Below, piece by piece: positions 22,112-30,450 of a stretch of DNA of 64,000 bases. The notes beneath the pieces are model-generated. The model was not told the origin of the DNA. It did not search any database and was given only the letters and a program-made list of their open reading frames with translations. A program made the position numbers and the translations under genes. How positions within the stretch are numbered: position 1 is the stretch's first letter; each line of letters opens with the position of its first letter. The DNA is from Shewanella eurypsychrophilus (GTDB lineage: Bacteria; Pseudomonadota; Gammaproteobacteria; Enterobacterales; Shewanellaceae): the NCBI RefSeq assembly GCF_007004545.3, contig NZ_CP045503.2, forward strand, positions 776,501 through 840,500, given 5' to 3'.

Positions 22112-23371
22112 ATGACAAGTACTGTAATTAACAGCTCAGTGGCACAGGCATTACTCAATCGATTTATTGAATATGTAAAATTCGATACACAGTCAGATGC
22201 GAAAAACCCCGCGTGTCCGAGTACCCCCTCACAACTTGTTTTTGCACGTCACTTGAAGCAAGAGCTTGAGTCTCTTGGCTTTCATCGTGTGAACTTGTCA
22301 TCGATGGGCTATCTAACTGCGAGTGTACCAGCGACAGCTGAAGGCATTCCTTGTATCGGCTTTATAGCGCATTTAGATACCGCCCCTGATTTTAATGGTG
22401 CCAATGTTAATCCACAGATAATCAGTAACTATGATGGGGAAGATATACTGCTGGGTGAGGATGAGTTGCTGAGTACAGAGCAATTTTCTAGCCTGCTTGA
22501 TTATAAAGGGAAAACGTTAATCACTTCAGATGGAACGAGTCTTTTAGGTGGAGATAATAAGGCTGGAATTGTAGAAATAATCTCGGCTTTACACTATTTA
22601 TTAGCACACCCTGAGATCCCTCATGGCGAGATCCGTTTATGCTTTACTCCTGATGAGGAGATAGGCAGAGGCGCTGATAACTTTGATGTTGAGGCCTTTG
22701 GTGCCAAGTGGGCATATACTGTTGATGGTGGTCAGCTTGGCGAGCTGGAGTTTGAAAACTTCAATGCCGCGACAGCAGTTATCACAGCAAAAGGCAATAA
22801 TTGTCATCCAGGTTCTGCCTATGAAGTGATGGTGAATGCACAAACTATGGTAGCAAGATTTCATGCTAAAATGCCGCTGCATGATACTCCTGAAGGAAGC
22901 AGAGACTATGATGGTTTCTTCCATCTAATGAATATGCAGGGACAGACTGAAGAAGCTGAGCTGACTTATCTTATTAGAGACTTCGATGAGGAGCTATTTG
23001 AAAAACGCAAAAAATGGCTAGCAGACCGTGTGGCCAGTTTTAACGGCGATCTGGTATTAGGCAGCTTAGCTATAGAGATCACAGACAGCTATTACAATAT
23101 GAAGCAACAGATATTACCTCACCCACATATCATAGACATTGCCGAGCAGGCGATGATAAATCAAGGTATTACGCCAATTATCAAGCCGATAAGAGGAGGT
23201 ACTGATGGTTCAAGGCTTTCTTATATGGGCCTACCTTGTCCTAATATCTTCACTGGGGGGCATAACTTTCATGGTAAGCATGAATATATCTGTTTAGAGT
23301 CTATGGAAGCCGCTGTAGATGTCATTATAGATATTTGTCAGATCACAGCTAAAAAATATCAAAATCAATAA
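22112..23371 (+). CDS. pepT: Peptidase T (tripeptide aminopeptidase)
   Basis: Zinc aminopeptidase of family M20B that removes the N-terminal residue from tripeptides in the cytoplasm. Clear marks are the first metal His and catalytic Asp in IAHLDTAPDFNG, GDNKAGIVEI with the bridging Asp, the catalytic TPDEEIGRGAD, and GGTDGSRLSYMGLPCPN with the terminal NFHGKHE. The length of ~419 residues is normal. I use the ATG at 22112; a TTG 15 bases earlier is possible. Convergent with the histidine kinase, 18 bases apart. Confidence 0.94.
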   Translation: MTSTVINSSVAQALLNRFIEYVKFDTQSDAKNPACPSTPSQLVFARHLKQELESLGFHRVNLSSMGYLTASVPATAEGIPCIGFIAHLDTAPDFNGANVNPQIISNYDGEDILLGEDELLSTEQFSSLLDYKGKTLITSDGTSLLGGDNKAGIVEIISALHYLLAHPEIPHGEIRLCFTPDEEIGRGADNFDVEAFGAKWAYTVDGGQLGELEFENFNAATAVITAKGNNCHPGSAYEVMVNAQTMVARFHAKMPLHDTPEGSRDYDGFFHLMNMQGQTEEAELTYLIRDFDEELFEKRKKWLADRVASFNGDLVLGSLAIEITDSYYNMKQQILPHPHIIDIAEQAMINQGITPIIKPIRGGTDGSRLSYMGLPCPNIFTGGHNFHGKHEYICLESMEAAVDVIIDICQITAKKYQNQ

Positions 23372-23389
23372 GTGATGTCGCCGATACCG

Positions 23390-25021
23390 TTATGCCGATA
23401 CCGCATCAGTATGCTCATCTGAGGTTTGGCTGGGTAAAAGAGGGAAAGATATCAGGAAGCAAGCACCGCCCAGTTCGCATTTAGGTTCCAATCTTATATT
23501 GCCCTTAAGAAGGATCGCGGCATTGTAAGCGGCGGATAAACCAAGTCCTGTACCACCTTCATTTCTTGAGGTGGTATAGAAAGGTTCGAAAATATGCGTT
23601 GCCGCATCTGCCGATATTCCAGAGCCATTGTCTTGGATTGAAATATTAACCAGCTTATTGACGATTTTGGCTCGAATAATAATTAGGCTTTTATCTACTT
23701 TCTTGAAGGCATGTGTATACGCATTAGAAAGAATGTTTGTGGTGATCTGTTTAAGTAGGCTCTGGTTTGTGACAATTTCAAGCTCTGAATCTAGTTCGAA
23801 TTGCACGTCAACCACTTGTTTATCAAAAAGAATTTTCATCGATTCGTGACTGTCAATCAGTGTTTGTTTAAGATTGATACTCTTTAACTCTTCTAAGCTT
23901 TGCTGCGCAGCTACGGTTTTAAACTTCTGAATTAAGGTACTCGCCTTAGTGATATTACTGACAATGAGCTCGCAGCTTTGTTGATACTCTTCCAAAATAG
24001 TGTTGATCTCTTCAAGGGTAGTATTTTCTCCATGGATCAACTGTATCAGCTCCTCTATATGCACCAGTTGTGATGTCGCAGCGGTTAAACAGATCCCGAT
24101 TGGCGTATTTATTTCGTGAGCGACACCGGAGACCAGCCCCCCTAATGCAGCCATTTTCTCTTGTTCAACTAAAACTTCTTGGGCACGCTTTAGAACCAGT
24201 AAAGACTGCTCGAGCTCTTGAGTTCTTTCTTTTACTTGCCTTGCTAGCTCCTCTTTATAACTAGTCTCTAGTGCAAGTAATCGCTCTCTATCAGTTAATG
24301 CATCTTGTAATTCCTGTTTCGATTTATTGATATCAGCAAATGAATTTCTCAGTTGCTGCTGCATGGTATTTATCGCCTTAGAGACTTGATGAAACTCGTC
24401 ACTTTTCTTGCTACTTTGCTCAAATTGTAACGGCTTAAAAGGGCTGTTTAGATCCAATTTTTTACAATACTGACTGAGTTGGTGTAAGTGTCTGGCGACC
24501 ATGTACCAAACCAGAAACAGGATAAAGCCTGCGACGATGAAAGTTTTAATGGCATTGGAGAGTAGGATGATAATGGCTCTATCTAATAGCTTTTCATAAA
24601 CAGCTTTTAGATCTGCTTGAACCAATAAGGTACCGACAGGAATGCTGTCATTGCCAGAGCTATAAAACAGTTCGAAGGTTTTTTCTATGGTGTTTTCAGG
24701 TGTTGGGGTTCCAGATATCCAGACTTGGCCACTATCGTCGTTGATAGAAATGTAGGTGATATCTGGGAGCTGAATGAGTCCGTTAAGTTGAGTGTTAATT
24801 AAGCGCTCATCGATAACCCAAATACTGGCAGCTAATACATCTAAGTTTACTTTTTCAATGCTGGTAAATTGCCGAGAGATGCGATCGACATCGCCCTTAT
24901 AGTCATTTATCAATTGAAACCCTGTGGTGATCAAGGTGATTAATGAGCTAAACAATATGATTGATATGGTTAACTTACGGCCAATCTGGCTTTTGATTAA
25001 TCTGCTAGTAAAAGTTTGCAT
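23390..25021 (-). CDS. Membrane sensor histidine kinase, orphan
   Basis: A 543-residue two-component sensor. It has a transmembrane helix near 20-40, a periplasmic sensing domain to about 150, a second helix near 160-180, a HAMP-like linker, a coiled coil (225-285), then the H box GVAHEINTPIG (His near 302), an N box TTNILSNAYTHAF and the ATP-binding GTGLGLSAAYN. The kinase core resembles the NtrB/DctB-like HisKA-less group with a preceding coiled coil. AAAGGATCC precedes the ATG. No response regulator lies nearby, so its partner is not in the window. Confidence 0.88.
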   Translation of the reverse strand: MQTFTSRLIKSQIGRKLTISIILFSSLITLITTGFQLINDYKGDVDRISRQFTSIEKVNLDVLAASIWVIDERLINTQLNGLIQLPDITYISINDDSGQVWISGTPTPENTIEKTFELFYSSGNDSIPVGTLLVQADLKAVYEKLLDRAIIILLSNAIKTFIVAGFILFLVWYMVARHLHQLSQYCKKLDLNSPFKPLQFEQSSKKSDEFHQVSKAINTMQQQLRNSFADINKSKQELQDALTDRERLLALETSYKEELARQVKERTQELEQSLLVLKRAQEVLVEQEKMAALGGLVSGVAHEINTPIGICLTAATSQLVHIEELIQLIHGENTTLEEINTILEEYQQSCELIVSNITKASTLIQKFKTVAAQQSLEELKSINLKQTLIDSHESMKILFDKQVVDVQFELDSELEIVTNQSLLKQITTNILSNAYTHAFKKVDKSLIIIRAKIVNKLVNISIQDNGSGISADAATHIFEPFYTTSRNEGGTGLGLSAAYNAAILLKGNIRLEPKCELGGACFLISFPLLPSQTSDEHTDAVSA

Positions 25022-25253
25022 GGATCCTTTTCTTAAGTATTGAAAGTTAAACAGTCTTGCTCACCTTTGGCTTCAATAACGTCGAAGTCGGCATCCCTAC
25101 ATAAGCATAGACTGACAATCACTTTAATGAGTATCTTAGTCACTTAAAAATAACAAAAAAAATTATTCATTGTAAAAGGACATTAAATCACTTTGTGGCA
25201 CTAATATTGCTTTTGAATTGCATAAGTACAGGTTTTTGACACTAGGTATTGCT

Positions 25254-25862
25254 ATGCAAAAAGTAAAGACACAAATATTTAAAGCGTCGGCTCCTAAGCA
25301 GCTGATTTTTAGCTCTATGCTTTGGCTCGCAATCGTCAGCGGTGCCTTGTTATTTGTCCCTGCCGCAATTCTGGAAGTCGTCCACTTGGATAAGGTTGTG
25401 AGTGCCCAATCTCATTTTATAGGCTTAACTTTCATTATTGGTATCGCCTACCTTATTACTCAGGTTGTTAATTACTTCTTGGATGAGGCGATAAGTTCGT
25501 TGAGAGTAAAGCGTGCCACAGTCGTTATCGAAGAGAAGGTGAGATTACTCGATCCAACTGAGCGCGCTTTGTTACGCGAGTTTTTCCTGCAAGGAGAAAC
25601 CGTTTTAACCCTGCCGCAGAATGAGCCAGCGGTACAAAGTCTGCTAACCACTAATATCATTGAGCATTTAGGTAACCAAAAGCACTACGCTATTCAGGGG
25701 CCTACTGCAGATTATAAGATATCAATGCGCGCAAGGATTTACCTTAATCGTCAGGTGCTAAGGTTACCCGTCGGTGAGCCTAGTCAGGAAGAGATGCAAA
25801 ACTTGATAAAAGCCAGACCGACATTTGCTCACATATCAGGGTCAAGAAAGCATGCCGCTTAA
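25254..25862 (+). CDS. Membrane protein, superinfection-exclusion B (SieB)-like
   Basis: About 202 residues. Two hydrophobic helices (near 20-42 and 55-75) are followed by a cytoplasmic domain with LLDPTERALLREFFLQGETVLTLPQNEPAVQSLL. That pattern resembles the SieB-type domain found in lambda/P22 superinfection exclusion proteins and in many chromosomal proteins of unknown role. I use the ATG at 25254; an upstream TTG adds 12 residues. Phage exclusion by this copy is not shown. It stands alone, divergent from the histidine kinase. Confidence 0.6.
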   Translation: MQKVKTQIFKASAPKQLIFSSMLWLAIVSGALLFVPAAILEVVHLDKVVSAQSHFIGLTFIIGIAYLITQVVNYFLDEAISSLRVKRATVVIEEKVRLLDPTERALLREFFLQGETVLTLPQNEPAVQSLLTTNIIEHLGNQKHYAIQGPTADYKISMRARIYLNRQVLRLPVGEPSQEEMQNLIKARPTFAHISGSRKHAA

Positions 25863-25903
25863 ATATAGGGCTAAATTCATTGGCTTAGTTATAGGGAATG
25901 GAT

Positions 25904-25930
25904 AAAAAATAGGGGGCATAGAGCCCCCAT
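25904..25930 (-). terminator. Terminator of the DUF3149 gene
   Basis: GGGGGC pairs with GCCCCC across five bases; on the minus strand TATTTTTTATCC follows. It is placed 80 bases past the small DUF3149 gene. Confidence 0.75.
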
Positions 25931-26010
25931 TTGCATTAAGAACAGCAGACCATCAAAGATACCGCCGTTCAATTAAAACCATGCTTTCAACAATATGCTT
26001 CAGTGTAAGC

Positions 26011-26139
26011 TTACTCAGGCTTAGATTTTTGGATAAACATCCACATGAGATATACCATGATGCCAATCGTCATAAAAATAACGGTCATTGACATTAAACC
26101 TATTGGGTTACCAAACATTAAATCTAACCAGAAAGCCAT
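26011..26139 (-). CDS. DUF3149 small membrane protein
   Basis: A 42-residue protein starting MAFWLDLMFGNPIGLMSM and containing one hydrophobic helix (residues 16-36) before a basic QKSKPE end. This matches the small DUF3149 family of gammaproteobacteria, of unknown function. GAGGAC lies about eight bases before the ATG. It has its own terminator and a possible FNR-type site upstream. Confidence 0.82.
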   Translation of the reverse strand: MAFWLDLMFGNPIGLMSMTVIFMTIGIMVYLMWMFIQKSKPE

Positions 26140-26209
26140 AGTGAAGTCCTCTTTCAAATCTATTTCATTACCTTGTTCCCCAAACTAATCTGCTTTAGAG
26201 ATCAACTTG

Positions 26210-26223
26210 ATGATCTCGATCAA
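26210..26223 (-). promoter_or_regulatory. Possible FNR/EtrA site
   Basis: Read on the minus strand this is TTGAT-CGAG-ATCAT, one base off the FNR/EtrA consensus TTGAT-N4-ATCAA. It lies about 75 bases before the DUF3149 start codon, a plausible activator position. Pattern evidence only. Confidence 0.4.
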
Positions 26224-26287
26224 ATTTCAGCCAGAATCATTATGAAACTAAAGCTTTAATGTTAATTGTTTGCGTTACATCTCATTT

Positions 26288-26330
26288 GGCTTATTTAGCA
26301 CTCGCAGACACAGTGAGTGCTAAATAAGCC
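26288..26330. terminator. Perfect 16-bp inverted repeat
   Basis: GGCTTATTTAGCACTC and its exact complement flank an 11-base loop. It lies in the ~360-bp gap between DUF3149 and the tRNA region. No T-run follows, so a terminator is only one option; a DNA-binding or RNA-structure role is possible. Nothing else is recognised in this gap. Confidence 0.5.
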
Positions 26331-26505
26331 AGTGATCAGCTTTTAGCCTGTGGAAACCGTCGATGAGGCTAAAATAAAAACATCAGAGTGAAATTTGTTC
26401 GGTCAGATCTTTTGAGCTTTTAAAAGGCTTGCCATTCGCCCTCTCAAAGGTATAATGCCCGCACTTACTGAGGTCGTAACGATTTTAGTTAGTCTATTTG
26501 ATTAA

Positions 26506-26545
26506 GCCGGTGTGGTGGAATTGGTAGACACGACGGATTCAAAAT
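26506..26545 (+). pseudogene. 5' half of tRNA-Leu(CAA), attL-type junction
   Basis: These 40 bases are identical to the first 40 of the full tRNA-Leu at 26683 and stop exactly after the anticodon-loop octamer TTCAAAAT. The sequence that follows (ATAGCG...) is not tRNA. A tRNA cut at this point, with matching 3' halves far to the right (54670, 55323, 55977), is what site-specific insertion at TTCAAAAT would leave. Confidence 0.85.
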
Positions 26546-26622
26546 ATAGCGTCTCTAAATTCTGATTTGCTATAACATGTTGAATAGTCGAAGTTAAAAA
26601 TCCTTTTGAGATGCGATTTGTC

Positions 26623-26656
26623 TTGCAAAGGTTTGCAAAGAATCTTATGCTTTGCA
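26623..26656. repeat. Arm-type integrase motif cluster, left end
   Basis: TTGCAAAGG, TTTGCAAAG and an inverted CTTTGCAA lie within 34 bases. The same motif occurs in GCAAAGAATTTGCAAAGG beside each right-hand att site (54597, 55250 and, with one change, 55904). Repeated motifs on both sides of the core are typical of tyrosine-integrase arm binding. Confidence 0.55.
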
Positions 26657-26682
26657 ACGAGCTATACAGCTACTAAAGCTTT

Positions 26683-26767
26683 GCCGGTGTGGTGGAATTG
26701 GTAGACACGACGGATTCAAAATCCGTTGCTTTCGAGCGTGACGGTTCAAGTCCGTCCTCCGGTACCA
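26683..26767 (+). tRNA. tRNA-Leu (anticodon CAA)
   Basis: An 85-base class II tRNA. The acceptor 5' strand GCCGGTG pairs with the 3' CCGGT-A end before the encoded CCA. The anticodon stem ACGGA/TCCGT encloses loop TTCAAAA with anticodon CAA. There is a long variable arm, and TTCAAGT in the T loop. It lies inside the island, 177 bp after a truncated copy of its own first 40 bases, and is probably the functional copy. Confidence 0.95.
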
Positions 26768-26773
26768 AACTTT

Positions 26774-26800
26774 AAAACCTTGCTAACGCAGGGTTTTTTT
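26774..26800 (+). terminator. tRNA terminator
   Basis: AAAACC-TGC / GCA-GGTTTT hairpin with one bulge on each side and TAAC loop, followed by seven T, directly after the tRNA. Confidence 0.8.
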
Positions 26801-26901
26801 GTATCTGACGTATAGTAATTTTTCAAATACCCCTTCTGTTCTCCCATTTTTAAGTACCTGAATCGTTACCTTTGCATGACTTTCCTCTATCTCTAGCGTA
26901 G

Positions 26902-27372
26902 ATCTGTTTTGGTGTTATTAAAGCTGGCGATATACAGTCTCCCGCCTACTCCTTGCTTATCACTGATGAACATGAGAGCCAAAAGCTCAAGACTGAGAAC
27001 GCCAAGCGTAAGATTCCTCTACATTTGGATCTTATCGGTGCTGGATTTATCGAATATGTCGAGTCATGCCATGAGCGAGTATTCGATGAGGTTACTAATC
27101 GTGAAGTGGTGACGGCATGGTTTGCTAGACAGATGCAAAACCTTGAGGTTGACTATGTTAATGAGCTAGGCCATATCTGCTCATTTCACAGTTTTCGTCA
27201 CACGTTCATTACTAAGCTGATGAACGAGGGCGTGCAGATAAACCTGCTGCAGGAGGTGGTAGGCCATTAGATCAGTTCATTTGGTATCACTGGGAATTAT
27301 ACTCACAAGTCCACCGAACTCCGGCATGTTCTGCCTGTCGTGGATAAGCTAGTGGTAACTCTAGGGGCCTAG
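26902..27372 (+). pseudogene. Tyrosine recombinase remnant
   Basis: C-terminal catalytic part of a phage-type integrase, with no N-terminal half. The frame runs from LITDEHESQKLKTENAKRKIPL through HSFRHTFITKLMNEG (His-x-x-Arg) and LLQEVVGH, is broken by TAG at 27268, and resumes with the nucleophile Tyr in GNYTHKSTEL before a natural stop. It lies right after the tRNA, where an element's integrase is expected, so it is probably the remains of an earlier insertion. Confidence 0.85.
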
Positions 27373-27396
27373 CAAAGAATTTTAAGATATAAGTCT

Positions 27397-27425
27397 TTGA
27401 CACTAATTGAGTTTTGGAATACTGT
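27397..27425 (+). promoter_or_regulatory. Promoter of the reverse-transcriptase locus
   Basis: Perfect -35 TTGACA, a 17-base spacer and a weak -10 TACTGT. Transcription would begin near 27432, which is where the left arm of a long inverted repeat (27433) begins. Prediction by eye. Confidence 0.5.
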
Positions 27426-27431
27426 GAAGCC

Positions 27432-27588
27432 TCCTGACGTTAGGCATTTTTTGCCCCCTCTGTAGCCGTCACATTGTGATACTTGTGGAAGCCCTATGGT
27501 TGCTTACAATTTATTGTTATCAATTTAATAGTGGTTGTCCTATTAAAGTTAGTTTTTAGTCATGCGCTTGCGCTAGGCACGTCAGGGT
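27432..27588 (+). ncRNA. Candidate structured RNA upstream of the reverse transcriptase (msr-msd-like)
   Basis: The region is bounded by CCTGACGT (27433-27440) and its complement ACGTCAGG (27579-27586), extendable by one U-G pair, like the a1/a2 repeats that close retron RNAs. Inside are hairpins GGCA-TTTTT-TGCC (27443-27455), TCAC/GTGA (27469-27479) and TTTAATAG/CTATTAAA (27524-27547). No protein is evident here. It may be a retron msr-msd or the template RNA of a DRT-type defence system. No RNA family match is claimed. Confidence 0.45.
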
Positions 27589-27605
27589 TTATGGAGGGCT
27601 TGATT

Positions 27606-27806
27606 ATGGATCAAAAAAATTCAAATCAACGCTTCGTTAAAGAGAAATTAGTGCTTGCTATTTTGATAGTTAAGCTACTAAAAGCTATAGGTGAATTTTT
27701 ACCTGTAGCGATTGATCTCTTTAACATGGCTTTCAACTACTTTAAATTGCGGGTTTGCTTTGTATTATGTCGTTTGAACCTTCTTGGATTCATAAGTTTG
27801 AAGTGA
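27606..27806 (+). CDS. Small hydrophobic protein overlapping the reverse transcriptase gene
   Basis: 66 residues, starting MDQKNSNQRFVKEKLVLAIL. A strong GGAGGG lies seven bases before the ATG. After a charged N-terminus the protein is largely hydrophobic or amphipathic (LVLAILIVKLLKAIGEFLPVAIDLF), enough for one or two membrane segments. It overlaps the start of the reverse transcriptase by 40 bases, so the two are probably translated in a coupled way. It may be a toxin or membrane effector of the RT system, or only a leader for coupling. No family recognised. Confidence 0.5.
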   Translation: MDQKNSNQRFVKEKLVLAILIVKLLKAIGEFLPVAIDLFNMAFNYFKLRVCFVLCRLNLLGFISLK

Positions 27807-28546
27807 AAAAAGGTGCTTGGGTATTCGTACCGTCACAAAAAACAAGAGATGAAGGTTTAAGAATAGTACAGCGAATCAAAAAAGTGTGGAGTCCACCTGA
27901 CAACTTCTATCATTTGAGATTAGGCGGTCATATTCAAGCTTTAAAGTCTCATGAAAATGATCTTTTTTTTGCAAGTATTGATATTAGTGATTTTTTCGGT
28001 TCCATAGGGAGAAGTCGAATTACTCGGGCCTTAAAAACAAAGTTAGGGTATAAAGACTCTCGTGAAATAGCACTTCTTTCTACTGTAAAGCATCATACAG
28101 CTAAGCAACATTCTCATTCGTTACCATTTGGCTACGTACAGTCACCACTTATAGCATCTTTATGTTTATATGAGAGTAAGCTAGGAGCGGTTTTAGCCGA
28201 ATATCATAAGCACAGTGCTATAAATGTTAGTATTTATATGGATGACATTGTTATGTCAGGAAGTTCATATGCGGAAGTCTTTGATTGCTTAACATCGTTA
28301 AAAAATGCAGCAGAAAGATCAAAATTCCCATTAAACGCTGAAAAAGAGTCAGGGGTTTCTGATTGTGTGATTGCTTTTAATATTAAGCTTTCGCATCAAA
28401 ATTTGGAAGTTACGCCTAAAAGATTTGCTAAGTTTATGAAAGCTTATATAGATAGCCATTCAGGTTTTGAACGTAAGGGAATTCTGGGGTATGTTGGCTC
28501 AGTAAACAGTCACCAAGCAAGAAAGTTAGAGAGACTTACTTTATGA
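27767..28546 (+). CDS. Reverse transcriptase, probable defence type
   Basis: RNA-directed DNA polymerase of 259 residues. It shows motif A SIDISDFFGSIG (near 68-79), motif B LPFGYVQSPLIASL (near 119-132), the catalytic YMDD (near 157-160) and a lysine-containing LNAEKE segment after it. There is no maturase, endonuclease or integrase domain, so it is not from a group II intron or transposon. Retron RTs usually carry a VTG triplet near the end; here EVTPKRF occupies a similar place, so a retron call is not secure and an unknown-group (DRT) RT is equally likely. Start is the ATG at 27767, inside the preceding small ORF. Neighbours are a restriction-modification cluster. Confidence 0.85.
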   Translation: MSFEPSWIHKFEVKKGAWVFVPSQKTRDEGLRIVQRIKKVWSPPDNFYHLRLGGHIQALKSHENDLFFASIDISDFFGSIGRSRITRALKTKLGYKDSREIALLSTVKHHTAKQHSHSLPFGYVQSPLIASLCLYESKLGAVLAEYHKHSAINVSIYMDDIVMSGSSYAEVFDCLTSLKNAAERSKFPLNAEKESGVSDCVIAFNIKLSHQNLEVTPKRFAKFMKAYIDSHSGFERKGILGYVGSVNSHQARKLERLTL

Positions 28547-28575
28547 AAAACTTTACTCTATTTGTAAGTAAGACA

Positions 28576-28596
28576 GCGCAGCTCGATACGCTGCGC
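28576..28596 (+). terminator. Hairpin after the reverse transcriptase gene
   Basis: GCGCAGC pairs exactly with GCTGCGC across a 7-base loop, 30 bases past the RT stop. No T-run follows, so it is a weak intrinsic terminator at best, or a 3'-end stabiliser. Confidence 0.5.
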
Positions 28597-28664
28597 ACGT
28601 AAATAGTGATTTGCCAAATAAGTTATACTATTTCTCTCGTTATTTTTGATTATTTGCCCTTGGT

Positions 28665-30236
28665 TTACCTCAATAATTGAGCAATGCAGTTCCCAAGCTT
28701 CAGGCCAAGTAGTGGCGGGACAGCGTTGCCAACTTGCGTATATTGAGGCACCTCAAATTTACGCATTTGTCCTCCAGTCGTTATTTTCGATCTGAATACA
28801 AAATTATCAGGGAAGGATTGTATTCTCGCCATTTCTCGAACTGTTAACACGCGAAGCTCATGCTCATCATAGTGGCAAGCATCATCTGGTATGGATAGTG
28901 CTGCTGGTGCTGGAGCGTTTGCAACTAGAGCTTTTTGAGTCTGTTTTTTAGTAGGGTGTGCACGAAGGTATTCAATGAATTCTTGTTTTGAATTGAATGG
29001 AAGTAATTCTCCGTCTACTTGAAGATACTTATATTTACCACATACAGCCCATACATCATCCGCAAGTTCCAAAGCATTTCCTTTTAGTACCGTAAAGATA
29101 GCTTTAGTGACCCAACGCTCACCTATGGTTTGTAGTACTTGATATAGTCTGAATCGACGTTGAACTATCTCACCATTATTACGGTATTCATGGTTTTGCA
29201 AAGCATTTCGCTGTGGTAGAGATTCAAAAGTGGTGTTCAATGCATTTATAAAATCTGACGGTTCAGTGGCGAAATTCTTTTTTAAATCATCCAATGCATC
29301 ACGAACAGTAACAGTTTTACCATTAACTAAGTCTGCTAAAAATGACTTTTCAAATAGACTGCGGTGAATAGGCTTAGTAGCATCAAAATAATCTAAATGG
29401 CCGAATGGTAAGTCGCTTCCAGACTTTTTGACCAATTTATAGAAAGCCAATGATGGAGCAAATAAATCAGCATTGGCAGTGTCAAAGTCTCGAGCAATTT
29501 CATTAAAGTGATCGAATCTAACTGCAATCATAATAAATCGGGGGCGATTTTGAGCTATACCGGCTAAGCGAGCATTAATATGCAAGCAAAGCGGAATGTA
29601 ACCGATAGAGGCAAAGACTTTGGCTACTTCGTACCAAGCATGAAAGCTATTGCCGTCTTCATCTTTAAATGCACGTAAGATACCGGTTACGTTTTCTAGC
29701 ATCGCAATCTTAGGCTGAGTGTGTTTAACGAACTGAGCAAACTCCCATGGGAGTGTATTTTTGTCACAATCACGCTTACGAAGACCTGCCATGCTGAAAC
29801 TTTGACAAGGTGGCCCCCCTGATACTAAATCTAAACCACGTTGAGAGCCAAAAGCTGTTTTGAGTTGCTTAGTTAGTTCTTCGTTAGCATCTAGTAGTCG
29901 GTTGAGTTCGACAATACTGCCAACTACTAGCTTGCCTTTAAGTTCGGAGATATTTTCAGGAATATCACTTGTTCCTATCTCATCAAATGCGGGAAAGGTA
30001 AATGGATTTTCACGTAAACGAGGCTTTAGTTCGGCATGATTGCTGTTTAGCCAAAGTGTATGCGTAGCTCGTTTGTTTTCTGCAGCTAACTTCTCTAAAT
30101 TTTCATCAAAAAAATTAAAAGCAAACGACTCTGCAGCCATCGGTGAAAGTTCATTGGCCATTGTGAGCTCAAAGCCGCTTTGCTCTAAGCCTAGAGAAAG
30201 CCCCCCACATCCAGAAAATAGTTCTATATGGTTCAA
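28665..30236 (-). CDS. DNA (cytosine-5-) methyltransferase of a type II RM system
   Basis: Transfers a methyl group from SAM to cytosine C5 in its target site, protecting host DNA. In 523 residues the ordered motifs are I (IELFSGCGGLSLGL), IV (GGPPCQSFSMAG, catalytic Cys), VI (ENVTG), VIII (AQNRPRFIMIAV), the variable target-recognition region, IX (REMARIQSFPDNF) and X (YTQVGNAVPPLL). I choose the TTG at 30236, which puts motif I at residue 3 as in the family; upstream codons read as non-coding. It is divergent from the endonuclease gene, with 214 bases between them. Confidence 0.92.
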   Translation of the reverse strand: MNHIELFSGCGGLSLGLEQSGFELTMANELSPMAAESFAFNFFDENLEKLAAENKRATHTLWLNSNHAELKPRLRENPFTFPAFDEIGTSDIPENISELKGKLVVGSIVELNRLLDANEELTKQLKTAFGSQRGLDLVSGGPPCQSFSMAGLRKRDCDKNTLPWEFAQFVKHTQPKIAMLENVTGILRAFKDEDGNSFHAWYEVAKVFASIGYIPLCLHINARLAGIAQNRPRFIMIAVRFDHFNEIARDFDTANADLFAPSLAFYKLVKKSGSDLPFGHLDYFDATKPIHRSLFEKSFLADLVNGKTVTVRDALDDLKKNFATEPSDFINALNTTFESLPQRNALQNHEYRNNGEIVQRRFRLYQVLQTIGERWVTKAIFTVLKGNALELADDVWAVCGKYKYLQVDGELLPFNSKQEFIEYLRAHPTKKQTQKALVANAPAPAALSIPDDACHYDEHELRVLTVREMARIQSFPDNFVFRSKITTGGQMRKFEVPQYTQVGNAVPPLLGLKLGNCIAQLLR

Positions 30237-30450
30237 TTTAAACCTACCTAATATCAATAATGATGTAATAGTACTGAACAAAATTGTGATTGTCCAGGCG
30301 TTTTATACTTGCAGTTGTAAAAAATGGGTGGTATTTTGAAAAAAGGCTCGGGTTTGAGCCTTCTGTTATTAGCAGTAGAGCAAAAATTGCATTTCCCACA
30401 TTATTCATTAGTAGTCCTATTCGTTAGGAGTACTACCCGGGAAACACCCA

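Noticed and set aside
23380..23405. GCCGATACCG direct repeat between pepT and the histidine kinase
   Set aside because: Two 10-base copies at a convergent junction; too short to interpret.
27483..27605. Upstream extension of the small hydrophobic ORF to 27483
   Set aside because: The strong ribosome site is at 27593 for the ATG at 27606, and the extension would run through the candidate structured RNA.
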